In this document: positions 57,829 through 64,000 of the stretch, in pieces
Layout: each line of letters opens with the position of its first letter
How positions within the stretch are numbered: the first letter of the stretch is position 1
Assembly: GCA_005888095.1 (NCBI GenBank)
Contig: VBKF01000096.1
Span: forward strand, 1-64,000
Length of the DNA: 64,000 nucleotides
Direction: 5' to 3'
Source: Deltaproteobacteria bacterium
GTDB lineage: Bacteria; Desulfobacterota; Binatia; DP-6
Program-made: the position numbers and the translations under genes
Notes under the pieces: model-generated
What the model saw: only the letters and a program-made list of their open reading frames with translations
The model's database searches: none
What the model was told of the DNA's origin: nothing

Positions 57829-60142
57829 CCGGGCGGACGGCCCCGGACCGTGGGCACGCACCGAAACCCGCACGCCGTGCGCGAGCTTCAACCTCCTGCG
57901 CCATCCCTACTTCGGCGAGACGCACGTCCACACGGTCTACTCCGTCGACGCCTCGATCTTCGACGTGCGTAACACACCGCGCGACGCCTACCGTTTCGCG
58001 ACCGGGGAGGAGATCGGGCTCACGCCCTACGACGCGGAGGGCCATCCGCGACGCACGCTCCGGCTCCGGCGGCCGCTCGACTTCGCCGCCGTGACCGACC
58101 ATTCGGAGGGATTCGGCGAGAGCTACATCTGCTTCACACCAGGCGAGGACGGTTACGACTCGGACGAGTGCACGAAGCTCAGGAACGCGATCGTGCAGGG
58201 CGAGGCCGGCGACCTCACGACCGTCGGGAACACGCTGACCGGGCTCCTCATCCCGATCGTGGCCCTGCCGGCGCCCCACCGCTGGTCCTTCTGCGGGGAC
58301 GGGGGCTCGCACTGTCTCGACAAGGCCTCGATCGTCTGGGACGACATCCGCGCCGCGGCAGAGGAGTTCTACGATCGCTCGGCCGCCTGCACGTTCACGA
58401 GCTTCGTCGGCTACGAGTGGAGCGGAACCCCGCTCGGAAACAACCTCCATCGGAACGTGATCTTCCGGAACGATGACGTTCCGGCCCTGCCGGTCAGCTA
58501 CATCGAGCAGCCGACGCCGCAGGGGCTCTGGGCAGTGCTCGGCACGGCCTGCCAGCAGAGCCTCTCCCGCTGCGACTGGCTCGCGATTCCGCACAACTCG
58601 AACATGAGCTCGGGCCGGATGTTCTTGCCGGAGAACGCGGACCACAGCCCGCTCACGGCCGCCGACGCCGCCGTCCGGGCCGCCAGCGAGCCGCTGGTCG
58701 AGATCTACCAGGCCAAGTCCAGCTCGGAGTGCAAGCCGGCTGTTGGCACGCCGGACGAGCTTTGCGCCTTCGAGTCCACCAACCGGGTGACGCTCTTCGG
58801 CAACAGCACCCCCACGAACACCTTCGCGCCGCTCTCGTTCGTCCGGAACGCGCTGAAGGAAGGCCTCAAGCAAGAGCAGGCGATCGAGGTGAACCCCTTC
58901 CGGCTCGGCCTCATCGCCGCCACCGACAATCACAACGGCATCCCGGGCGGCGTGCGCGAGGACGAGTGGACGGGCCACGCCGGCGTTCTCGACGCCGACG
59001 CTGCGGCACCCTACCCGGGCGGCCGCCTCGACACGCAGGGGCGGGCGAACATCGAGGACAGCCCGGGCGGGCTCGCGGTGGTGTGGGCGGAGGAGAACTC
59101 CCGAGACGCGATCTTCGCCGCGATGCGACGGCGGGAGGTCTACGGCACGAGCGGGACACGGCCGATCGTCCGCTTCTTCGCCGGCCGGTACCCCAAGGCC
59201 ATCTGCTCCAGGCCGGACCTGGTCGAGATGGGCTACCGCCAGGGCGTCCCCATGGGCGGCGAGATCGGCACCGTCGACCGCCACGGGCCGACCTTCATCG
59301 TGCTGGCATCGAAGGACCCCGGCGAGGAGGCTCTCCCCGGTACGCCGCTCCAGCGCATCCAGATCGTGAAAGGCTGGATCGACGCGAACGGGGACCCGCA
59401 GGAGAAGGTGGTCGACGTCGTCGGCGATCCGAACAACGGCGCGAGCGTCGATTCTACCACCTGCACGCCGACCGGCGCCGGGTTCGACACGCTGTGCGCC
59501 ACCTGGACGGACCCGGAGTTCGACGTTCGGCAGCGCGCCTTCTACTACGCGCGCGTGCTCGAGAACCCCTCGTGTCGCTGGTCCACCTACGCCTGCAACA
59601 GCCTCGGCGTGGATTGCACGAACCCGGATATGGTGCCGGCAGACCTCCAGGGCTGCTGCTCGGCGAGCGTCCCCAAGACGATCCAGGAGCGCGCGTGGGC
59701 GTCGCCGATCTGGTACCGCCCCGAGGGTATCGGGCGGCTCAAGGCGACCTTGCACTACCACGCGCCGGGCGCGGACACGCTGCGGCTCGTTGCCCACATG
59801 GGGCCCGGGCTCGCCGCGCGGCTCGCGACGCAGGACTTCCAGGTCGTCGTCCGCGACGATGACGTGATCCTGGATGCGACCATCCCGGCAGGCACCTTCG
59901 CGCCGTCGGATGGCGGCTTCGCGGTGAACGACCCGACCGGGCACTTCGGCGGCGTGCAGCAGGCGATCGTCGAGCCCCAGCGCGCCGGGCAGACGATCAT
60001 CCGCATCTCGACCATCGGAATGGACCTGTCGCGCGCAGACCGGACAGACCACGCGGTCGAGGTCGAGATCCGCATCGGCACCCTGGTCGCCTCGCACACG
60101 CGGCTGTGGCGGGCGACCAGCGCGGTGCTGAGGACGCGCTGA
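57746..60142 (+). CDS. Exported DUF3604 protein
   Basis: The 798 residues start with a signal peptide (about 1-30) and match DUF3604, a family of unknown function with PHP-phosphoesterase-like metal motifs. Visible are HPYFGETHVHTVYSVDA (His60, His62), DFAAVTDHSEGFGE, FVGYEWSG, AIPHNSNMSSG and GLIAATDNHNGIPGG. These suggest a binuclear-metal hydrolase acting outside the cytoplasm. CGGGGAGG precedes the ATG. The following isomerase and HupE-like genes are a recurrent neighbourhood for this family. Its 5' end is duplicated at 54987. Confidence 0.88.
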   Translation: MRVVLSRVGTAAVLLGLGLAGVFTASPARADGPGPWARTETRTPCASFNLLRHPYFGETHVHTVYSVDASIFDVRNTPRDAYRFATGEEIGLTPYDAEGHPRRTLRLRRPLDFAAVTDHSEGFGESYICFTPGEDGYDSDECTKLRNAIVQGEAGDLTTVGNTLTGLLIPIVALPAPHRWSFCGDGGSHCLDKASIVWDDIRAAAEEFYDRSAACTFTSFVGYEWSGTPLGNNLHRNVIFRNDDVPALPVSYIEQPTPQGLWAVLGTACQQSLSRCDWLAIPHNSNMSSGRMFLPENADHSPLTAADAAVRAASEPLVEIYQAKSSSECKPAVGTPDELCAFESTNRVTLFGNSTPTNTFAPLSFVRNALKEGLKQEQAIEVNPFRLGLIAATDNHNGIPGGVREDEWTGHAGVLDADAAAPYPGGRLDTQGRANIEDSPGGLAVVWAEENSRDAIFAAMRRREVYGTSGTRPIVRFFAGRYPKAICSRPDLVEMGYRQGVPMGGEIGTVDRHGPTFIVLASKDPGEEALPGTPLQRIQIVKGWIDANGDPQEKVVDVVGDPNNGASVDSTTCTPTGAGFDTLCATWTDPEFDVRQRAFYYARVLENPSCRWSTYACNSLGVDCTNPDMVPADLQGCCSASVPKTIQERAWASPIWYRPEGIGRLKATLHYHAPGADTLRLVAHMGPGLAARLATQDFQVVVRDDDVILDATIPAGTFAPSDGGFAVNDPTGHFGGVQQAIVEPQRAGQTIIRISTIGMDLSRADRTDHAVEVEIRIGTLVASHTRLWRATSAVLRTR

Positions 60143-60143
60143 G

Positions 60144-61118
60144 ATGCGCCGGAGCGGGCCACCCGCGCTCCACTTCCTGGCGATGGGAGTGGCGCTGTTC
60201 ACCCTCGAGCGCGTCGCCGTCCCGCGCCGGCCGCCAGGGCCGCCGCCTCCTCCCGCGGCCCCGCTCCTCACCCCCGATCGCCTCGCGCAGCTCCGCACCG
60301 ACTTCACCCGGCAAGCGGGCGTGCCCCCGACCGCGGACGAGGAGCAGGCCCTGGCCGCACAGGCGATCGACGACGAGATCCTGTACCGCGAGGCGCTCGT
60401 CCACAGGCTCGACCGGGACGACCGCAGCATACGCTATCGGCTCGCGGAGAAGATGCGCTTCCTCAGCGATGGCCAGGAGGGCGACGGGGACGAAGAGCGC
60501 TTCTACCAGGATGCGCTCGCGCTCCACCTCGACCGCGAGGACCTCTTCATCCGCCGCATGCTCGCCACGAAGATGCGGCTTCTCGCCGAGCGCCGCGAAG
60601 CGGACCCGGCGCCGGACGATGCGGCGCTCGAGGCCTACCTCGACCTGCACGCCGACCGCTACCGCGAGCCGGAGCGGACGAGCCTGTGGCACGTGTTCGT
60701 CTCGTCCGCGCGCGGCACGGCGTGCGAGCGCGATGCGCGGGCGCTGCTCGCCCGGCTCCGCGCGGATGCGATGCCGACGACCGCGCCCCTGGGCGATCCC
60801 TTCCCGTTCGGCGCGTACGTCCGGGCCGCGTCGCCTCGCGAGCTCGCGCAGCACTTCGGGGAGGCGTTCGCCGCAGGCGTCGCCCGGCTGCCCGTCGGCG
60901 AGTGGGCCGGCCCGGTAGCTTCCCCGTACGGTCTCCACCTCGTGCGCGTGGAGGCGCGGGAGCCCGGGCGCGTGTCACCGCTCGCCGCCGTCCGGGCGCG
61001 CGTGCTGGCGGAGATCCGCGAGGAGCGCCGCCGCGAGCGGCTGGCGGCGGCGATGGCGGCGCTCCGGGCGAAGTACGGGGTGCAGCATGCCGGTGCCGCG
61101 CAGGAGTCGCGCGGATGA
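60144..61118 (+). CDS. Parvulin-type peptidyl-prolyl cis-trans isomerase, membrane-anchored or exported
   Basis: The 324 residues have an N-terminal hydrophobic segment (ALHFLAMGVALFTL), a SurA/PpiD-like helical region (about 45-165) and a rotamase-like C-terminal domain (about 175-290) with SLWHVFVSSARG, LGDPFPFG, VARLPVGEWAGPVASPYGLHLVRVE. It likely folds periplasmic proteins, perhaps the DUF3604 protein it follows by one base. It overlaps the next gene as ATGA. Confidence 0.8.
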   Translation: MRRSGPPALHFLAMGVALFTLERVAVPRRPPGPPPPPAAPLLTPDRLAQLRTDFTRQAGVPPTADEEQALAAQAIDDEILYREALVHRLDRDDRSIRYRLAEKMRFLSDGQEGDGDEERFYQDALALHLDREDLFIRRMLATKMRLLAERREADPAPDDAALEAYLDLHADRYREPERTSLWHVFVSSARGTACERDARALLARLRADAMPTTAPLGDPFPFGAYVRAASPRELAQHFGEAFAAGVARLPVGEWAGPVASPYGLHLVRVEAREPGRVSPLAAVRARVLAEIREERRRERLAAAMAALRAKYGVQHAGAAQESRG

Positions 61119-62122
61119 GGCCGCCGCGCGTCTGGCTCGTCCCGATGCTGATCGCGCTCGGCGCGGCGCGCGTGGCGGCGCATCCCCTGGCGCCCGCCCT
61201 CCTCGACGTCACGGAGCTGGGGGACGGTGCGCTGGCCGTCGTGTGGAAGGTCTCGGTGTTCGCCGTCCCCGGCGCCGTGCTTCGACCCGCGTTGCCGCCG
61301 GACTGTCGAGTCACCGGGACGCCGACCGAGGCGCAGGACGTCGAGAGTGTCACGACGCGCTGGACCGCGCGCTGCGACGAGGGTGGGCTCGTCGGGCGCA
61401 CGATCGGGGTCGACGGGCTCGTGGCCGGCAAGAACGACGCCCTCCTCCGCGTGACGCTCGCGGACGGGCGGGTCGTGAAATCGGTGCTGCGCGCGGCGGC
61501 GCCACGGGTCACCATCCCGGAGCGCGACCGTCCGCTCGACGTCCTGCGCGCCTACGCCGCGCTCGGCTTCGAGCACATCATGACGGGGCCGGATCACCTG
61601 CTCTTCGTCTTCGGGCTGCTCCTGCTGGTGGGCGGCGGCGGGCTGCTCGTCCGCACCATCACGGCCTTCACCGCCGGCCACAGCATCACGCTCTCGCTCG
61701 CTGCACTCGGACTCGCCCGGGTTCCGCCGCGGCCGATCGAGGTCGGGATCGCGCTGAGCGTCTTCGTCCTCGCGGTCGAGCTGGCGCGCGAGGCGCGGAC
61801 CACGCCCACCCTGATGCAGCGCGCGCCGTGGGTGATGGCGGGCGTCTTCGGGCTCCTCCACGGCCTCGGCTTCGCCGGAGCGCTCGCGGAGGTGGGCCTT
61901 CCCGCCGGCGAGATCCCGGCCGCGCTCTTCGCCTTCAACGTTGGCATCGAGCTGGGGCAGCTCTGCTTCGTGGGGCTCGTACTCGTCGCGGCCCGGGGCG
62001 TCGTCCGGCTCGCGACACCGAGGCTCGTGGCGGCGCGGTGGATTCCCGTCTACGCCATGGGGTCGATGTCGGCCCTCTGGTGCATCGAGCGGACCCTCGC
62101 GCTCGTCGCGCCGGCGTGGTGA
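61115..62122 (+). CDS. HupE/UreJ-like membrane protein
   Basis: The 335 residues include a signal-like N-terminus, a beta-rich exported domain (about 25-145) and a C-terminal HupE/UreJ-type membrane domain (about 150-335). Features are GFEHIMTGPDHLLFVFGLLLL, TITAFTAGHSITLSLAALGL, FGLLHGLGFAGAL and FNVGIELGQL. The conserved His/Asp residues in GPDH, TAGHS and LLHGLGFA are those thought to handle metal ions in HupE. Transport of a metal to or from the DUF3604 protein is a plausible inference. Confidence 0.85.
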   Translation: MRPPRVWLVPMLIALGAARVAAHPLAPALLDVTELGDGALAVVWKVSVFAVPGAVLRPALPPDCRVTGTPTEAQDVESVTTRWTARCDEGGLVGRTIGVDGLVAGKNDALLRVTLADGRVVKSVLRAAAPRVTIPERDRPLDVLRAYAALGFEHIMTGPDHLLFVFGLLLLVGGGGLLVRTITAFTAGHSITLSLAALGLARVPPRPIEVGIALSVFVLAVELAREARTTPTLMQRAPWVMAGVFGLLHGLGFAGALAEVGLPAGEIPAALFAFNVGIELGQLCFVGLVLVAARGVVRLATPRLVAARWIPVYAMGSMSALWCIERTLALVAPAW

Positions 62123-62126
62123 GCAC

Positions 62127-62543
62127 ATGGCTTCCGTGACGCCGACACCCAGGCAGTTGCAGACGATGATCGAGAGCGGCCCGGAAGGGCCGATCGTGAT
62201 GGTCAACCTCCTCAAGTATCGGTCGAAGGCGGCCTACGGAGCAGACAGGCCCGAGGCGAAGGAGAACCTGAGCGGGCGCGAAGCCTACCAGCGCTATGGC
62301 GCGGTCGCCGTGCAGGTGCTCGACGAGATCGGGGCCCGGATCCTGTGGATGGGCCAGCAGAAGCTCGTCTTCATCGGCGGCGCCGAGCAGGAGTGGGATG
62401 ACGTCGTCTGTGTACGCTACCCCTCGAGGATGGCGTTTCTCGAGATGATCGCGCGGCATGACTATCTCGCCGCCACCTACCATCGCGAGGCGGGACTCGA
62501 ACGGACGGCGCTCCTCTGCTGCTCGGCCGGGAGCGCGTCATGA
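62127..62543 (+). CDS. DUF1330 family protein
   Basis: A 138-residue cytoplasmic protein with the DUF1330 / dimeric alpha-beta barrel pattern: PIVMVNLLKYRSKAAY, EAYQRYGAVAVQVLDEIGARI, WDDVVCVRYPSRMAFLEMIARHDYLAATYHREAGLERTALL. Function is unknown; related folds act on small phenolics or peroxides. It starts 4 bp after the HupE-like stop and is probably in the same transcript. Confidence 0.82.
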   Translation: MASVTPTPRQLQTMIESGPEGPIVMVNLLKYRSKAAYGADRPEAKENLSGREAYQRYGAVAVQVLDEIGARILWMGQQKLVFIGGAEQEWDDVVCVRYPSRMAFLEMIARHDYLAATYHREAGLERTALLCCSAGSAS

Positions 62544-62547
62544 GCCA

Positions 62548-63627
62548 TTGAGGCGCATCCTCTGGGCGCTCCTCGCGGTCGCCGTGGCCGTGGCCGCGGT
62601 GGGCACGCTCGCGCTCCGGTCGCCGCGGGTGCAGGACGCCATCGTCGCCCGCATCGCGCGCCGGCGAATCGGGAGAGACATGTGGGGCCTCCTCGCGCCC
62701 GACGCGCTCCGTGTCCTGCTCTGCGGGACGTCGTCGCCGATCCCGTCGCCACGACGTGCCGAGGCGTGCACGGCGGTCTTCGCGGGCCGTCGCATGTGGA
62801 TCGTCGACACGGGGCCCGGAAGCTGGCGGACGCTCGCCCTCCGGCGCGTCCGCGGGGAGGCGATCGGCGCCGTCTTCTACACCCACCTTCACTCCGACCA
62901 CATCGGCGAGCTCGGCGAGTTCAACCTGCAGACCTGGGTGGCCGGTCGCCCGGGCCCGCTGCGCGTGTACGGGCCCGACGGCGTGACCGACCTCGTCCAC
63001 GGCTTCGCTCAGGCGTACGCGGCCGACACCCGCTTCCGCGTCGCACACCACGGCGCCGAGCTGCTGCCTCCCGATCGCGCCGCGATGATCCCCATCCCCG
63101 TCCTGCTCGACGGAGCCGAAGCGGCCCGTGTGCTCGACGAGGATGGCGTCGTGGTGAGCGCGTTCGCGGTCGCGCACGATCCCGTGAAGCCCGCCTTCGG
63201 CTACCGGTTCGACTACGGCGGCCGGTCCGTCGTCGTGAGCGGGGACACCCGCCCGTGTCCGAACCTCGTGAAGCAGGCGCGCGGCGCGGACGTCCTCGTG
63301 CACGAGGCGCAGGAAAACCGCCTCGTGCACATCATGGAGCAGGCGGCGCGCCAGAGCGGCGAATCGCGCGTCGCGAAGATCCTCGGCGACATCCCGGCCT
63401 ACCACACGACTCCAGCCGATGCCGCCCGCGAGGCCGTCGAGGCGGGCGTGCGGCTCCTGGTGCTCACCCACTTCACCCCGCCTCCGGACAACGTTCTCCT
63501 GGCTCGCATCTTCCGGCGCGCCGTGAACGAGGTACCGCCGCACGGTCTCGTGCTCGGCGAGGATGGGACACTCATCGTCCTGCCGACCGGGTCGGACGCG
63601 GTCCGCGTGACCCGTCTCGATCCTTGA
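62548..63627 (+). CDS. Membrane-anchored metallo-beta-lactamase-fold hydrolase
   Basis: The 359 residues have an N-terminal membrane anchor or signal (ILWALLAVAVAVAAVGTLAL) and an RNase Z/arylsulfatase-like metallo-beta-lactamase domain. Metal motif THLHSDHIGE (His113, His115, Asp117, His118), later VVVSGDTRPCPN, VHEAQ and LVLTHFTPP are visible. TTG 62548 is the start that places the anchor at the N-terminus; the upstream frame overlaps DUF1330. An extracytoplasmic hydrolase of unknown substrate, the last gene of the cluster. Confidence 0.85.
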   Translation: MRRILWALLAVAVAVAAVGTLALRSPRVQDAIVARIARRRIGRDMWGLLAPDALRVLLCGTSSPIPSPRRAEACTAVFAGRRMWIVDTGPGSWRTLALRRVRGEAIGAVFYTHLHSDHIGELGEFNLQTWVAGRPGPLRVYGPDGVTDLVHGFAQAYAADTRFRVAHHGAELLPPDRAAMIPIPVLLDGAEAARVLDEDGVVVSAFAVAHDPVKPAFGYRFDYGGRSVVVSGDTRPCPNLVKQARGADVLVHEAQENRLVHIMEQAARQSGESRVAKILGDIPAYHTTPADAAREAVEAGVRLLVLTHFTPPPDNVLLARIFRRAVNEVPPHGLVLGEDGTLIVLPTGSDAVRVTRLDP

Positions 63628-63692
63628 GGATCCATGCCCCTCCCTTGCGCGGTCAAGGCCGCTGCGGCGCCGCTGCGGCGCGGACACTGCGG

Positions 63693-63721
63693 TTGACCCT
63701 CAAAACGCGGGAAGCTACAAG
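63693..63721 (+). promoter_or_regulatory. Promoter of tRNA-Gly
   Basis: TTGACC (63693-63698) and TACAAG (63716-63721) are separated by exactly 17 bp, five and four matches to consensus. The predicted start is about ten bases before the tRNA. Confidence 0.6.
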
Positions 63722-63737
63722 GACTTTCCTCGCTCTT

Positions 63738-63811
63738 GCGGGTGTAGCTCAGTTGGCTAGAGCGTGTGCTTGCCAAGCACAAGGTCGCCGGTTCGACCCC
63801 GGTCACCCGCT
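63738..63811 (+). tRNA. tRNA-Gly (GCC)
   Basis: A 74-base cloverleaf: acceptor arms GCGGGTG and CACCCGC, D-arm AGCTCAGTTGGCTAGAGC, anticodon loop TTGCCAA closed by a GTGC/GCAC stem, giving anticodon GCC, and T-loop GGTTCGACCCC. The discriminator is T63811 and no CCA is encoded. Confidence 0.97.
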
Positions 63812-64000
63812 TTGTAGTCCGCCGCCGGGTTCGGGCCGTTCGTAATCGTACAGCCCCACACTCACCGACCGTCACGGCGTGGACGCCCCCGGGCGCCGCG
63901 TACCGCCCAAAGTCTTCAGGCCCCTGAATGTACGAGGAGGAGCCAGCGGCGAGAAGCATGGCAAGGCGTTGGTATCGCCCTTGCACTTCCCTCCTCGGGG
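63812..64000. other. Intergenic tail after tRNA-Gly
   Basis: No complete gene is visible to the window end. A minus-strand frame crossing here and the tRNA is spurious. A sigma-54-like motif near 63969 is noted separately. Confidence 0.4.
63969..63985 (+). promoter_or_regulatory. Sigma-54-like -24/-12 element
   Basis: TTGGTATCGCCCTTGCA has the invariant GG and GC separated by ten bases and a perfect TTGCA -12 box, against the consensus YTGGCACGN4TTGCW. The downstream gene, if any, is outside the window. Confidence 0.3.

Noticed and set aside
63399-63986. Minus-strand frame crossing the tRNA gene
   Set aside because: Part of its product (VTGVEPATLCLAST) is the well-known spurious translation antisense to a tRNA; the rest is antisense to the metallohydrolase.

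Overview
This is a GC-rich bacterial chromosome segment, densely coded and mostly made of conserved housekeeping operons, with one disturbed accessory stretch at about 50.1-57.8 kb. Several features point to a didermic, delta-proteobacteria-like lineage: lipid A (lpxD) and LPS-export (lptE) genes, a two-subunit 2-oxoacid:ferredoxin oxidoreductase, a [4Fe-4S]-type purF, and secreted proteins with long Thr-rich linkers. The Thr-rich proteins and the DUF3604/HupE cluster recall Candidatus Binatota (Binatia). That placement is an inference; no rRNA gene is present to test it.

Layout. 1-935 is the 5' part of a secreted Thr-rich protein on the minus strand, running off the window. 1.4-4.2 kb holds a four-cluster ferredoxin, hisI-hisG (minus) and lpxD. 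4.3-8.3 kb is DUF177-rpmF-fabD-fabG-acpP-glyA. 8.3-16.2 kb is nrdR-ribD-ribBA-ribH-nusB-leuS-lptE-holA, facing rpsT and mazG. 17.5-19.4 kb has glutaredoxin, cytochrome c, a DUF2064 transferase and a CBS protein. On the minus strand follow korA-korB, a TPR/cold-shock fusion, purN and comF; then yqeY-greA, a GalT-like gene (minus) and a long-chain acyl-CoA synthetase.

29.2-40.3 kb is the translation operon rimP-nusA-ylxR-infB-DUF503-rbfA-truB-rpsO-pnp-M16 peptidase-dut. It is preceded by a promoter and an intrinsic-terminator-like hairpin that could act as an attenuator. It runs directly into purB-purC-purS-purQ-purL-purF (40.3-46.9 kb). A 182-bp palindrome separates purF from the convergent nadB and supplies both stop codons. 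A lytic transglycosylase and pgsA follow.

The accessory region holds a zinc-ribbon protein, an AraC-type regulator and a graveyard of gene fragments (group II intron reverse transcriptase, a metalloprotease-like C-terminus, a frameshifted helix-turn-helix). It also holds a tandem pair of carrier-protein/unknown-domain fusions. Three partial copies of the AraC 3' end plus flanking DNA are scattered here. Two of them also carry the start of a DUF3604 gene and bracket a cassette made of a seven-unit TTGACA-containing minisatellite and a large Thr-rich secreted protein. The intact DUF3604 gene leads a compact cluster (DUF3604, peptidyl-prolyl isomerase, HupE/UreJ-like membrane protein, DUF1330, metallo-beta-lactamase fold). 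The window ends with tRNA-Gly(GCC).

Many junctions use ATGA, GTGA or TGATG stop-start overlaps, which suggests widespread translational coupling. holA appears to use the same arrangement with a CTG start. The most interesting signals are the ACP-fusion pair, the repeat-flanked cassette, a RibBA whose DHBP-synthase half has lost its catalytic residues, and a GalT homologue with HxHxH in place of HxHxQ.
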